Source of the DNA: Spirabiliibacterium mucosae
GTDB taxonomy: Bacteria; Pseudomonadota; Gammaproteobacteria; Enterobacterales; Pasteurellaceae
Assembly (NCBI RefSeq): GCF_014884965.1
Contig: NZ_JABTBO010000006.1
Span: 1 to 64,000 of the forward strand
DNA length: 64,000 nt
Direction: 5' to 3'
The first letter of the stretch is position 1. Each line of letters starts with the position of its first letter. A program made the translations under genes and the position numbers. Below the pieces are notes generated by a model. It was not told the origin of the DNA, ran no database searches, and was given only the letters and a program-made list of their open reading frames with translations. Below are positions 11,815 to 21,773 of the stretch, piece after piece.

Positions 11815-13455
11815 TTAATGTTTGATGATGTAAACATCTTTCATGTAATAAGCCTGTGTTGGGTTGTCGGCCGCAAAGCCTTTCACATAGCTTTTCACCA
11901 AACGCGGTTGCACGTAGTGATATACGTTAATCGCTGGCATATCTTGGTTCAACAACGCTTCCGCTTTGCCGTAGTCTTCCGCACGGCCTTCATCGGTGGC
12001 GTTGACTTTGGCATCGGCCATGAGTTTATCATACTCAGGGTTGTTATAAAACGCAGTATTGGCCGTGAAGTTTGACAAATAGTAGTTCAAGAAGGTGGTC
12101 GGCTCGTTGTAGTCGGCACACCAGCCAGCGCGGGCCACATCAAAGTTGGCGCTGTGGCGGGTGTCGATGTAGGTTTTCCACTCTTGGTTTTCAAGCTTCA
12201 TGTTCACCGCACCGTTGAGGTTTTTCTTCCAAATGGAGTTGGCAGCAATGGCCACTTTTTTGTGGTTTTCATCGGTGTTGTAAAGCAGGCTGAAGTTCAG
12301 CGGTTTGTCTTTAGTAAAGCCCGCTTCGGCTAGCAATTTTTGCGCTTCTTCATTGCGTTTGTCTTGGCTCCAGCTCGCCCATTCTGGGTCTTTGATGCCA
12401 TCAGAGCCGAGCACCGCAGGCGGGGTAAAGACATAAGCCGGTTTTTGGCCTTGGGCGAGCACTTTGTCGGTGATGATGTTGCGGTCAAGCGACATCGCCA
12501 ACGCACGGCGTACGCGAGCATCGTCAAATGGGGCTTTTTTGGTGTTGAACTCAAAGTTGTAAGTACACAAAATTGGGCTCACCAGCAGCTCATCTGGCAG
12601 CTCTTTTTTGAGTTTTTGGAACATTTCAGGCGGCAGGGATTTACCGGTGATGTCCACTTCACCTGCGCGGTAGCGGTTCACGTCGGTGCTCGCTTCCACA
12701 ATCGGCAAATAGGTCACTTTGTTCAGCACGGTGTGCTCGTTGTCCCAGTAGTGTGGGTTGCGCACCAGCACGATTTTTTCATTCACACGGTGATCGTCAA
12801 GTTTGAACGCACCGTTGCCCACCAAGTGGCCCACTTTAGTCCATTGATCGCCGTATTTTTCAACCACGTTTTTGTTCACTGGCAGCAGGGCATAGTGCTC
12901 AACAAGTTTGTCGATGTATGGTACAGGGGCGTCAAGTTCCATCACAAAAGTGTGGTCGTCAAGTGCTTTCAAGCCCAATTCGCTTGGTGGTTTTTTGCCC
13001 GTGATAACGTCTTTGACGTTTTTCACAGAGGCAAATTCCAAAAAGGTTTGATAAGGGCTGGCGGTTTTCGGGTCAGTCAAACGTTGCCATGAATAGACAA
13101 AATCTTGCGCGGTGACAGGGTCGCCGTTGGACCATTTGGCGTTGTCACGCAGGTGGAATGTCCAAGTTTTGTAATCGTCGGAGTGCTCCCAAGATTTGGC
13201 CACGCCTGGCAAAATTTTGCCGTCGTTGTCGGAGGTGACAAGGCCTTCATAGAGTTGGTGGGTCACGTTGCCTTCAACGTCGCCTTGAATTTTGGCCGGA
13301 TCAAGACTGGCAGGCTCGGATGAGTTGTTGTAAATCAGCTCTTGTTTGTCGGCCAACTCGGTGCCTGCAGGCACTTGTGCGGCCAGTGCGCTGAGGCTGA
13401 GGGTGCTCACGCCAAGCGCGATGGCTAAGCTTAATTTGGATAGACGAAGTGTCAT
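11815..13455 (-). CDS. oppA: Periplasmic oligopeptide-binding protein OppA
   Basis: Solute-binding protein (SBP family 5) that delivers peptides to OppBCDF. It has a Sec signal peptide ending ALA|AQVPAG, then the family signature (YNNSSEPASLDPAKIQG, YEGLVTSDNDGKILPGVAKSWE). Mature domains continue through NPHYWDNEHTVLNKVTYLP to a C-terminus at TTTGATGATG. The ATG at 13453-13455 is chosen because AAGGAG lies just upstream; an upstream in-frame ATG would add seven residues before the signal. About 546 residues. First gene of the operon and separated from the rest by a hairpin, which is common for abundant binding proteins. Confidence 0.94.
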   Translation of the reverse strand: MTLRLSKLSLAIALGVSTLSLSALAAQVPAGTELADKQELIYNNSSEPASLDPAKIQGDVEGNVTHQLYEGLVTSDNDGKILPGVAKSWEHSDDYKTWTFHLRDNAKWSNGDPVTAQDFVYSWQRLTDPKTASPYQTFLEFASVKNVKDVITGKKPPSELGLKALDDHTFVMELDAPVPYIDKLVEHYALLPVNKNVVEKYGDQWTKVGHLVGNGAFKLDDHRVNEKIVLVRNPHYWDNEHTVLNKVTYLPIVEASTDVNRYRAGEVDITGKSLPPEMFQKLKKELPDELLVSPILCTYNFEFNTKKAPFDDARVRRALAMSLDRNIITDKVLAQGQKPAYVFTPPAVLGSDGIKDPEWASWSQDKRNEEAQKLLAEAGFTKDKPLNFSLLYNTDENHKKVAIAANSIWKKNLNGAVNMKLENQEWKTYIDTRHSANFDVARAGWCADYNEPTTFLNYYLSNFTANTAFYNNPEYDKLMADAKVNATDEGRAEDYGKAEALLNQDMPAINVYHYVQPRLVKSYVKGFAADNPTQAYYMKDVYIIKH

Positions 13456-13721
13456 AACATTCTCCTTAATCGCCACAATGGCAGTTCAACAGATGTAAAG
13501 CGCTATTTTTTCATAAATTCGCAATAAATTAAATAATCCATTGCATAAATTTGTGTAATTCTTCTCTCTGCTATATTTTTATAAAATACGCGTTCTTTTT
13601 TAACCGAATCGGCAAAAATCACCTACAAACGTTATGCCTTTGTTATGCAAATGCGCCGAGCAAAGCATAAAGTGCGGTTTTGTGCTATCCTGTGCCTATG
13701 CGCACAACCCAAGGAGCGAAG

Positions 13722-14813
13722 ATGAAAGAACATTCCCTTAATGAAAACGACGAACAACAATTTAATAATGTGGTCAGTGATGTAATTCGCCTCACCCAAT
13801 ACAGCCATGGCGCGGGCTGTGGCTGCAAAATTGCATCCAAAGTGCTGGATAAAATTCTCCATTCTGAAGCGGGCAAATGGCTTGACCCGCATTTGCTGGT
13901 GGGCAACGACAGCCGCGATGACGCCGCGGTGTACGACATCGGCAATGGCACGGGGATCATCTCCACCACCGACTTTTTCATGCCGATTGTTGACGACCCG
14001 TTCACCTTTGGGCGCATTGCCGCTACCAATGCGATCAGCGACATTTTCGCCATGGGCGGCCGGCCGATTATGGCGATTGCGATTTTAGGCTTTCCTATCG
14101 ACAAGCTGCCGCCTGAAGTGGCGCGTCGGATTGTCGACGGCGGGCGCACTGCGTGCAAAGAAGCGGGCATCTCCCTGGCGGGCGGCCACAGCATTGACTC
14201 GCCCGAGCCGATTTTTGGCCTGGCGGTGACAGGCATCATCGCCACCGACAAAGTCAAACAAAACAATCAAGCGCAGGCTGGCGACAAGCTCTTTTTAACC
14301 AAGCCATTGGGCATCGGCATTTACACCACTGCGGAGAAAAAGGGCAAACTCAAAGCCGCCCATGTGGGCAAAGCCGCCGAGCTGATGTGTCAAATGAACA
14401 AAATTGGCGCGGATTTTGCCGAGCTCAGTGATGTGCACGCCCTCACCGATGTGACAGGCTTTGGGCTACTAGGTCACTTAAGTGAAATTTGCCAAGGCTC
14501 GAACGTGCAGGCGAAAGTGCGGTTTGCCGATGTGCCGCGCTTAAGTGATCTCGATTATTACCTTGAAAAGGGCTGCATTCCAGGCGGCAGCAAGCGCAAT
14601 TTCGACAGCTACGGGCACCACATTGGGCCGATGAGCGACAAGCAACGCGCTATTTTGTGTGACCCACAAACCTCCGGCGGCTTGCTGGTGGCCGTGAGCC
14701 TTGACGGCGTGGCAGATCTCAAAGCCACCGCCGCGGCGCAAGGCGTGGCATTGTATGAAATCGGTGAGCTAACCACCGTGCGAGCATGCCAGCCGTTAAT
14801 TAGCGTGGTTTAA
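13722..14813 (+). CDS. selD: Selenide, water dikinase (selenophosphate synthase)
   Basis: SelD makes selenophosphate from selenide and ATP for selenocysteine and selenouridine. The glycine-rich N-terminal motif GAGCGCK lies at about residues 30-36; the catalytic position before GCK is an ordinary Cys codon (TGT), not the in-frame TGA known in H. influenzae selD. Other blocks: [29 protein letters not shown]. The ATG at 13722 has AAGGAG eleven bases upstream. 363 residues against about 347 in E. coli; the N-terminus is slightly extended. Divergent from oppA across 266 bases holding one USS (near 13670) and no gene that I can see. Its presence implies selenium use, such as selenoprotein formate dehydrogenase, elsewhere in the genome. 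Confidence 0.95.
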   Translation: MKEHSLNENDEQQFNNVVSDVIRLTQYSHGAGCGCKIASKVLDKILHSEAGKWLDPHLLVGNDSRDDAAVYDIGNGTGIISTTDFFMPIVDDPFTFGRIAATNAISDIFAMGGRPIMAIAILGFPIDKLPPEVARRIVDGGRTACKEAGISLAGGHSIDSPEPIFGLAVTGIIATDKVKQNNQAQAGDKLFLTKPLGIGIYTTAEKKGKLKAAHVGKAAELMCQMNKIGADFAELSDVHALTDVTGFGLLGHLSEICQGSNVQAKVRFADVPRLSDLDYYLEKGCIPGGSKRNFDSYGHHIGPMSDKQRAILCDPQTSGGLLVAVSLDGVADLKATAAAQGVALYEIGELTTVRACQPLISVV

Positions 14814-14822
14814 AGCGCAAAA

Positions 14823-14845
14823 AAAGTGCGGTCAAACCGCACTTT
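14823..14845. terminator. USS-pair terminator between selD and hel
   Basis: AAAGTGCGGT and ACCGCACTTT separated by three bases, with A-rich and T-rich flanks, between two convergent genes. Confidence 0.8.
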
Positions 14846-14850
14846 GTGTT

Positions 14851-15693
<843 letters not shown>

Positions 15694-15781
15694 TCATTAT
15701 TATTTCAAAATCAAGCTAGCGCAAGCGCATTTTGTCAAAATGTGATGCAGCCCGTGATTTTTGAAAATAGCGGCCATTTTT

Positions 15782-16054
15782 TTAAGCAAACATCAGTTGC
15801 ACGCCAACAGGTTTGTGTTGCTTTGCCTTCCACAAATCATACTCTACTTGCATTGAAAGCCACATATCTGGACTGGTGTTTAAGGCCGCGGCCAAACGCA
15901 GTGCCATTTCAGCACTAATGCCTGAGTGACCATTTAAAATGCGCGAGAGTGTGGCCCGAGTGACACCAAGCTTTTTCGCCGCCAGTGTGACAGAAATCCC
16001 ATCAAGGTACTCTTTGAGCACTTCACCAGGATGCGCAGGGTTATGCATGTTCAT
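15782..16054 (-). CDS. higA: HigA-family antitoxin, HTH XRE type
   Basis: 90-residue protein with the HigA/VapI layout: [10 protein letters not shown] at the N-terminus, a helix-turn-helix ([18 protein letters not shown]) at about 28-45, then [24 protein letters not shown]. It would neutralise HigB and repress its own promoter. AGGAGG lies six bases before the ATG. It follows the toxin gene, the usual higBA order. The toxin is frameshifted as read, so this may now act only as a DNA-binding protein. Confidence 0.9.
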   Translation of the reverse strand: MNMHNPAHPGEVLKEYLDGISVTLAAKKLGVTRATLSRILNGHSGISAEMALRLAAALNTSPDMWLSMQVEYDLWKAKQHKPVGVQLMFA

Positions 16055-16063
16055 TCTTACCTC

Positions 16064-16341
16064 CTAGTGGTAATCCTGATAATTGACAATGTACGCATTG
16101 CCGTTTTCAAACTTAAAGGTGACCCGCCAGTTGCCATTGACAGAGATCGCCCAATGTCCTTTTAAGTCGCCTTTCAACGGATGGAGTTGCCATGAAGGCG
16201 CGTTCAAATCTTCAACTTTTGCGGCACTGTTAAGTGCAGTTAATTGCAATCGCAATTTTGCTGCGTGTTTGACTTGAATGCCAGCGGTGGATCCAGTCGT
16301 AAAAAGCGTTCAAGTCCTTTATGGGCAAAAGATTTAATCAT
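16064..16341 (-). pseudogene. higB: HigB-family mRNA interferase toxin, frameshifted
   Basis: HigB/RelE-type toxins cleave ribosome-bound mRNA. The frame from ATG 16341 begins MIKSFAHKGLERF and then leaves frame at the T5 tract (AAAAA at 16301-16305 on the plus strand). With one more T it continues as FTTGSTAGIQVKHAAKLRL into the open frame that ends DLNAPSWQLHPLKGDLKG and a C-terminus typical of HigB. The joined length is 92 residues, normal for the family. Loss of a toxin next to an intact antitoxin is plausible biology, but the change is a one-base homopolymer difference and may be a sequencing error. Confidence 0.8.
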
Positions 16342-16358
16342 AACTCTCTCTTTGATTG

Positions 16359-16381
16359 GTATGCTGTAACCATACACTATA
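16359..16381 (-). promoter_or_regulatory. Putative higBA promoter and operator
   Basis: GTATG and CATAC arms seven bases apart (16359-16375) lie next to TATAGT (minus strand, 16376-16381), about 20 bases before the higB ATG. The layout fits HigA autorepression. No clear -35 box was seen. Confidence 0.4.
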
Positions 16382-16505
16382 CAATTGTTTTTATCAAGCC
16401 TAATATGGATTATAACAAATCATTATAACTTGCTTTTTGTAGCTACAATTAGGTAAGATTATCGCATAAACCCTACTGTAAATGCCTAATTGACAAGGGG
16501 GCGAA

Positions 16506-16796
16506 ATGAACAAAAAACCATTAACCAATAATCAAGGTGAGGTTCGCGAGTTAACTCAAGCCGATTTTGCCTTGGCCAAACCGCTTAAAGAGGTGATGCC
16601 GCCTGAGTTTGTCGACAGAGCATTGGCGCACACCCAAGAACGCAAGCGAGTGCGTGGCAAGCAAAAAGCACCAACCAAGCAGCTGGTCACGTTGCGCCTT
16701 TCGCCAGAGGTGATCGCCGCGTTCAAAGCTACGGGCAAAGGCTGGCAAAGCCGCATTAATGAAACATTGCTCAATTATGTCAAAACATTAGGCTAA
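16506..16796 (+). CDS. brnA: Orphan BrnA-type antitoxin (DUF4415)
   Basis: 96-residue protein whose C-terminal half (KQLVTLRLSPEVIAAFKATGKGWQSRINETL) matches the BrnA/DUF4415 pattern, a ribbon-helix-helix DNA-binding fold that blocks the BrnT ribonuclease. The N-terminal half (NNQGEVRELTQADF, FALAKPLKEVMPPEF) is also typical of the family. The ATG follows AAGGGGGCG. BrnT normally lies directly upstream, but here there are only about 165 bases to the divergent higBA module and no BrnT-like frame. A terminator follows. It may be a solitary regulator, an anti-addiction gene, or the remnant of a pair. Confidence 0.75.
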   Translation: MNKKPLTNNQGEVRELTQADFALAKPLKEVMPPEFVDRALAHTQERKRVRGKQKAPTKQLVTLRLSPEVIAAFKATGKGWQSRINETLLNYVKTLG

Positions 16797-16806
16797 TCTA
16801 ATACCC

Positions 16807-16832
16807 AAGCCACGCGTTGCGTGGCTTTTTTT
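16807..16832 (+). terminator. Rho-independent terminator after brnA
   Basis: AAGCCACGC and GCGTGGCTT with a three-base loop, followed by a T run. Confidence 0.85.
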
Positions 16833-16943
16833 GTGCCAGCTAAAGTGCGGTCGGCATGACCTATATCAAATTCAGTGCAATGTGATTTTGATATGGCGCG
16901 ATTTGGGGTAGAATAGCGCGATAATAACAACGAAGGAGTGATT

Positions 16944-17840
16944 ATGTCTGCACAAAGCGGAATTTTGTTAGAGCACTGTCGCGCGGGGATTTTTATTGAA
17001 GCGCAGGTGCAGGATTTGGCGTGGGTGAAACGCCAGTGTCGTACTTTTTTGGATAATATTGGGCAGTTGCAACACCAATATCCTGATGCGGGCCTTGGCG
17101 CTGTGTTGGCCTTTGGTCATGGGATTTGGACACAAATCAAAAATGAAGGCTCCGCGCCTGAGCTCAAGCCTTTCACCACGCTAGGCAAAGGCAATTTGAG
17201 TGCGCCGGCGACCCAGCGCGATATGCTAATTCATATCCAAGCGCTGCGCCAAGATGTTTGCTTTTCAGCAGGTTTGATGGCGATGGAGGTTTTCGGCCAA
17301 GGGATTGAGGTTGAGGAAGAAACCCACGGCTTCCGCTGGGTTGATGAGCGGGATTTAACCGGCTTTGTTGACGGCACCGAAAACCCCGTGACGGCCGATC
17401 GCCCGCGTGTGGCGGTGATTGCCGACGGGCAAGATGCAGGCGGCAGCTATTTGTTTGTGCAGCGCTACGAGCACCAGCTGGCCAAATGGCACAAATTGAC
17501 CGACGCCAAGCAAGAAAATGTGATTGGCCGCACCAAGCCTGACAGCATCGAGCTTGATGATGTGCCAGACACCTCGCATGTAGGAAGGGTGGATTTGAAA
17601 GAAAACGGCGAAGGCTTGAAAATTTTACGCCAAAGCCTGCCTTATGGCAAAGTCAGCGGCGCTCATGGGCTCTATTTTGCCTCTTATTGCGCGCGGTTGC
17701 ACAACATTGAGCAACAGCTGCTGAGCATGTTCGGGGAGCTTGATGGCAAAACCGACCGCATTTTAGGCTTCACCAAAGCGGTCAGTGGCGGCTATTATTA
17801 CGCGCCATCGGTTGAGCAACTTGAGGCGTTAAGCGAATAA
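16944..17840 (+). CDS. yfeX: DyP-type heme peroxidase (YfeX family)
   Basis: Dye-decolorizing-type peroxidase, a cytoplasmic heme protein; E. coli YfeX oxidises porphyrinogens and has been proposed to act in heme iron release. The family GXXDG motif appears as GFVDGTENP at about residues 144-152, and the proximal heme histidine is probably in the DTSHVGR segment. 298 residues. The ATG at 16944 has AAGGAG five bases upstream; an earlier GTG/ATT frame is ignored. A USS lies just upstream near 16843. It ends at a USS-pair terminator. Physiological substrate unknown. Confidence 0.9.
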   Translation: MSAQSGILLEHCRAGIFIEAQVQDLAWVKRQCRTFLDNIGQLQHQYPDAGLGAVLAFGHGIWTQIKNEGSAPELKPFTTLGKGNLSAPATQRDMLIHIQALRQDVCFSAGLMAMEVFGQGIEVEEETHGFRWVDERDLTGFVDGTENPVTADRPRVAVIADGQDAGGSYLFVQRYEHQLAKWHKLTDAKQENVIGRTKPDSIELDDVPDTSHVGRVDLKENGEGLKILRQSLPYGKVSGAHGLYFASYCARLHNIEQQLLSMFGELDGKTDRILGFTKAVSGGYYYAPSVEQLEALSE

Positions 17841-17859
17841 CATCAAGTGCGGTTGAGTA

Positions 17860-17896
17860 AAAGTGCGGTTGGCTGAGGCGAACCGCACTTTTTTGT
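17860..17896 (+). terminator. USS-pair terminator after yfeX
   Basis: AAAGTGCGGTT (17860-17870) pairs with AACCGCACTTT (17881-17891), followed by Ts. A further USS half lies just upstream at about 17845. Confidence 0.8.
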
Positions 17897-17910
17897 GTGT
17901 GATAGGCAAT

Positions 17911-17937
17911 AAAAAAGCCGATGAAACATCGGCTTTT
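17911..17937 (-). terminator. Rho-independent terminator of rplM-rpsI
   Basis: On the minus strand AAAGCCGATG and CATCGGCTTT form a stem with a three-base loop, followed by TTTTTT, just after the rpsI stop. Confidence 0.85.
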
Positions 17938-17955
17938 GTTGGGTAAACGTAAAAA

Positions 17956-18348
17956 TTAACGTTTTGAGAATTGTGGACGACGACGTGCTTTGCGAAGACC
18001 CACTTTTTTACGTTCAACGCGACGCGCGTCACGTGTTACGAAGCCTGCAGCACGCAGTGCTGGGCGAAGGGTTTCGTCGTATTCCATCAATGCACGAGTG
18101 ATACCGTGACGGATAGCACCAGCTTGACCAGAAATACCACCACCTTTAACAGTGATGTAGAGGTCTAACTTGTCGGTTAATTCCACTAATTCCAACGGCT
18201 GACGTACGATCATGCGTGAAGTTTCACGGCCGAAGTAAACGTCGAGTTCACGTTGATTGATAGTGATTTTACCACTGCCCGGTTTGATAAACACGCGGGC
18301 TGAAGAGCTTTTGCGGCGGCCTGTGCCGTAGTTTTGATTCTCTGCCAT
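17956..18348 (-). CDS. rpsI: 30S ribosomal protein S9
   Basis: 130-residue S9 with the universal C-terminus: [15 protein letters not shown] reaches the P-site tRNA. The N-terminus [17 protein letters not shown] is also standard. It follows rplM by 16 bases in the conserved rplM-rpsI operon. Confidence 0.98.
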   Translation of the reverse strand: MAENQNYGTGRRKSSSARVFIKPGSGKITINQRELDVYFGRETSRMIVRQPLELVELTDKLDLYITVKGGGISGQAGAIRHGITRALMEYDETLRPALRAAGFVTRDARRVERKKVGLRKARRRPQFSKR

Positions 18349-18364
18349 AGTCTTGACCCCGTGA

Positions 18365-18960
<596 letters not shown>

Positions 18961-19075
18961 TTTTTTTCGCAAAAAACGTGCCTTGCGTGGCAAAAATGCG
19001 TTTTGGGGTTAGACATCGGGCAAATTCCGATTATAATTTCTCTCATCACTGTTTGATTTTTTGCTAGGAGGGATT

Positions 19076-19522
19076 ATGGAGCAACTTACAACCACACAAC
19101 AGTTATGGCTTATGGGTGTTGGTGGGTTAATTATCGGCTTTGTGATTGCGTTTTTTGTTATTCGCGCCGGCAGCGGCAATGTGCGCAAACAATTGCAAAC
19201 ACAATCTGAACTTAAACAAATGCGCCACGAGGTGGACGAACAAAAAGCCAAGCTGGAGGCTCACTTTGCTGAAAGTGCGGATTTGATGAAAACCCTCGCG
19301 CAGGATTATCAAAAGCTCTATAAACATTTAGCGAACTCCTCTGTGACCATGCTGGCGGAAGACAAATCAAAAGCGCTGTTCAACCAAACCGCACTTTTGG
19401 CCCCTGTTGAGACGCGTGAGGTGACACTCGAAGGAGAGGTGTCCAACCCCGCCACTGTCAGCGAGCCGCCAAAAGATTACTCCAAAGGCTCATCAGGTTT
19501 GTTAAAAACCGAACAAAAATAA
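19076..19522 (+). CDS. zapG: Z-ring associated membrane protein ZapG (YhcB, DUF1043)
   Basis: 148-residue protein with one N-terminal transmembrane helix (LWLMGVGGLIIGFVIAFFVI), a coiled coil (about 35-95) and a low-complexity tail. ZapG/YhcB links the division machinery with envelope growth in enterobacteria. AGGAGG lies four bases before the ATG at 19076. It is divergent from rplM, the same arrangement as in E. coli. The C-terminus contains a USS-derived segment (ACCGCACTTTTGG near 19388) that stays in frame. Confidence 0.9.
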   Translation: MEQLTTTQQLWLMGVGGLIIGFVIAFFVIRAGSGNVRKQLQTQSELKQMRHEVDEQKAKLEAHFAESADLMKTLAQDYQKLYKHLANSSVTMLAEDKSKALFNQTALLAPVETREVTLEGEVSNPATVSEPPKDYSKGSSGLLKTEQK

Positions 19523-19527
19523 CCTCT

Positions 19528-19552
19528 AACCCAGCGCAGGCTGGGTTTTTTA
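19528..19552 (+). terminator. Rho-independent terminator after zapG
   Basis: AACCCAGC and GCTGGGTT with a four-base loop, then a T run. Confidence 0.85.
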
Positions 19553-19671
19553 ATGCCGCGTGCGTAAACAAGCCTTGGACTAAAGCGCAAAAAATTAAGC
19601 GATTTAGTCAACCGTGTTTGCGCCCTTTTGGTTATACTGCACCCATTGAATAGGTGCAAAAGGATTTTATC

Positions 19672-20619
19672 ATGCAAAAAAAATTATTAACTCTGCCGAT
19701 TAGCTATTTCAGCATCACACTAGGGCTGTTTGCCATCGGCCTTGGCTGGCGGCAATATGAACAAATGCAAGGGCTGGCAGGCTCGGTGTCAAGTGCGGTA
19801 CTGATGGCATCAAACGTGATTTGGCTACTGTTTGTGCTGTTTTATGTGGCGAAATTCACGCTCAATTTCAGCCAAGTGAAAAAAGAATTTTTAAACCAAG
19901 TGCAATGCTGCTTTTTCAGCCTGATCCCGATCACGTTGATGCTATTTAGCTTAAGCATCAAGCCAAGTTTGCCTGCGCTGGCCACCATGTTGATCGCACT
20001 CGGCACGGTTGCGCAATTACTGTTTGCCGCTTATCGCTCTGCTGGCCTGTGGCGCGGTGGGCACCCTGTTGAGGCCACCACGCCGATTTTGTATTTGCCT
20101 ACCGTGGCGGCCAATTTTGTCAGCGCGATTGCGTTGAAATCTCTGGATTTGCCAAACTATGCCATGCTGTTTTTCGGCATGGGTATGATTTCCTGGCTCA
20201 CCTTAGAGCCTGCCATTTTGCAGCGCCTACGCAACGCCACCCCCGTGGCGGAGGCGTCGCGGCCGATTTTGAGCATTCAACTCGCGCCAGCGTTTGTGGC
20301 GGTAAACACGTATTTGCATATTGTCGATGGCAAAATGGATTATTTCGCTTTGGCGTTGATTGGCTATGGCTTGCTGCAATTGCTCTTTTTGCTACGCTTG
20401 CTGCCGTGGATTGTGCAAAATAGCTTTAAAATCTCATTTTGGGGCTTTTCATTCGGCCTGGCCTCCATGGCCACGGCGGGGGTGTATCTCATGGGTTCGC
20501 CTGAGTGGGGCATGGACACTTTGGGCTTTGTGTTCTTTGTGTTTGGCTCAGCGTGCATCGCGCTTTTAGTGCTCGGCACCCTGGTGCAGCTGCTGCGGGG
20601 CAAATTCTTCCCCGCCTAG
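19672..20619 (+). CDS. tehA: TehA family SLAC1-like anion channel (tellurite resistance protein)
   Basis: TehA of H. influenzae is a ten-helix membrane protein homologous to the plant anion channel SLAC1; overexpression gives tellurite resistance. Here about ten hydrophobic helices are visible, starting LPISYFSITLGLFAIGLGWR. 315 residues. The ATG at 19672 follows AAAAGGATTTTATC. tehB is not adjacent in this window. The natural substrate is uncertain. Confidence 0.88.
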   Translation: MQKKLLTLPISYFSITLGLFAIGLGWRQYEQMQGLAGSVSSAVLMASNVIWLLFVLFYVAKFTLNFSQVKKEFLNQVQCCFFSLIPITLMLFSLSIKPSLPALATMLIALGTVAQLLFAAYRSAGLWRGGHPVEATTPILYLPTVAANFVSAIALKSLDLPNYAMLFFGMGMISWLTLEPAILQRLRNATPVAEASRPILSIQLAPAFVAVNTYLHIVDGKMDYFALALIGYGLLQLLFLLRLLPWIVQNSFKISFWGFSFGLASMATAGVYLMGSPEWGMDTLGFVFFVFGSACIALLVLGTLVQLLRGKFFPA

Positions 20620-20628
20620 TCTGAGGCA

Positions 20629-20658
20629 TAAAAAAACGCACAGCAATTGGCTGTGCGT
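20629..20658 (-). terminator. Terminator of the tRNA-Asp operon
   Basis: On the minus strand ACGCACAGC and GCTGTGCGT form a stem with a five-base loop, followed by a T7 run, just after the second tRNA. Confidence 0.85.
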
Positions 20659-20664
20659 GTTAAA

Positions 20665-20741
20665 TGGCGGAATGGACGGGACTCGAACCCGCGACCCCCT
20701 GCGTGACAGGCAGGTATTCTAACCAGCTGAACTACCACTCC
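20665..20741 (-). tRNA. tRNA-Asp (GTC), distal copy
   Basis: 77-base cloverleaf beginning GGAGTGG and ending CCATTCCGCCA with an encoded CCA. Anticodon loop CCTGTCACG gives GTC; the T loop is GGTTCGAGTCC. It appears identical to the copy 35 bases upstream. Confidence 0.96.
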
Positions 20742-20776
20742 TGAATTAGATGACTACTCACGTTGAGTGAAAAAGT

Positions 20777-20853
20777 TGGCGGAATGGACGGGACTCGAAC
20801 CCGCGACCCCCTGCGTGACAGGCAGGTATTCTAACCAGCTGAACTACCACTCC
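20777..20853 (-). tRNA. tRNA-Asp (GTC), proximal copy
   Basis: The same 77-base sequence as the neighbouring copy, with anticodon GTC and encoded CCA. A tRNA-Asp downstream of dnaQ is also found in E. coli (aspV), so the position is ancestral and the tandem copy is the addition. Confidence 0.96.
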
Positions 20854-20869
20854 GCGCTAAAGTGGGGGC

Positions 20870-20898
20870 ATAATATAAGGGTTGAGCGATTCAGTCAA
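20870..20898 (-). promoter_or_regulatory. Promoter of the tandem tRNA-Asp genes
   Basis: On the minus strand TTGACT and TATTAT are 17 bases apart, followed by a GC-rich GCCCCC discriminator as in stable RNA promoters. The -35 box lies in one arm of an inverted repeat (GGGTTGA / TCAACCC), which on the plus strand has a T run and resembles a terminator. Confidence 0.75.
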
Positions 20899-20944
20899 CC
20901 CTTTTTTTGACAATTCTGTTTTATTTGCTTAATCCATAGCCGAA

Positions 20945-21706
20945 TTAATGCACGCGTTTTTGCCACAGGCAATTGTCACCACTTTTTTTGTTAATCAGCT
21001 TCATGTATTCCTCGTGGGCGGCGCGTTCCTCCGCGCTGGGTTCAAGCACGCGCAAATTGGCCACCGCTTGCTCAGGCAGCTTGACCGCACTTTGCCCCGC
21101 ACCACCGCGCTGGGCGGCTTGCTCGTCTTCAAACAACGCAAATTGCCCGCCAGTCATCTTCAAATAGACATCCGCGAGGATCTCGGCATCGAGCAACGCG
21201 CCGTGCAATGTGCGGTTGCTGTTGTCGATGTTGAGGCGATCGCACAACGCATCCAAATTATTGCGCTTGCCAGGGTACTTTTTCTTCGCCATGGTCAGGC
21301 TGTCGGTCACCAAGCAAAGGTCGGCAATTTTTTGTGTTTGAATCGCCTTGACCGCACTTTTGCTAAATTCATAATCCAAAAAGCCGACGTCAAACGGCGC
21401 GTTGTGAATGATAAGCTCACTGTCGCGGATAAAGTCAATAAATTCTTGCGCGATTTGGTCAAACTCCGGCTTGTCGGAGAGCATATCATCGGTGATACCA
21501 TGCACGGCGATGGCCTCTGGGTCAACGCTGCGATCAGGCTTGATGTAAACATGAAACGTGCGCCCGGTTAAGCGGCGGTTAATCATCTCCACCGCGCCAA
21601 TTTCGATCACGCGGTGGCCGTCAAAGTGCGGTTTGCCCGCCTCGTTGCACATGCCGGTGGTTTCGGTATCCAGCACCACTTGCCGCGTTGGGGTTGCATT
21701 GGCCAT
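20945..21706 (-). CDS. dnaQ: DNA polymerase III epsilon subunit (3'-5' proofreading exonuclease)
   Basis: DnaQ proofreads during chromosomal replication. DEDDh motifs: VLDTETTG (Exo I) at about residues 11-18, [15 protein letters not shown] (Exo II) and [14 protein letters not shown] (Exo III), then a C-terminal tail that binds DnaE. The ATG at 21704-21706 with AAGGAAG upstream gives 253 residues; the longer open frame upstream is not conserved in this family. Divergent from rnhA, as in E. coli. Confidence 0.95.
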   Translation of the reverse strand: MANATPTRQVVLDTETTGMCNEAGKPHFDGHRVIEIGAVEMINRRLTGRTFHVYIKPDRSVDPEAIAVHGITDDMLSDKPEFDQIAQEFIDFIRDSELIIHNAPFDVGFLDYEFSKSAVKAIQTQKIADLCLVTDSLTMAKKKYPGKRNNLDALCDRLNIDNSNRTLHGALLDAEILADVYLKMTGGQFALFEDEQAAQRGGAGQSAVKLPEQAVANLRVLEPSAEERAAHEEYMKLINKKSGDNCLWQKRVH

Positions 21707-21773
21707 AATCTTCCTTGTGTGTTGGGATTTTGTCTGTTTTAAGGTATTCTTGCAGTTTAAGGAGTTTATCACA

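Noticed and set aside
12340-13092. Plus-strand open frame of 250 codons
   Set aside because: Antisense to oppA, with an unnatural His/Phe/Val-rich composition.
13456-13721. Possible small gene between oppA and selD
   Set aside because: AT-rich spacer with one USS; no frame with a ribosome-binding site and plausible composition.
13680-13900. Possible selenocysteine codon in selD, as in H. influenzae
   Set aside because: The catalytic position is TGT (Cys), and the frame needs no recoding.
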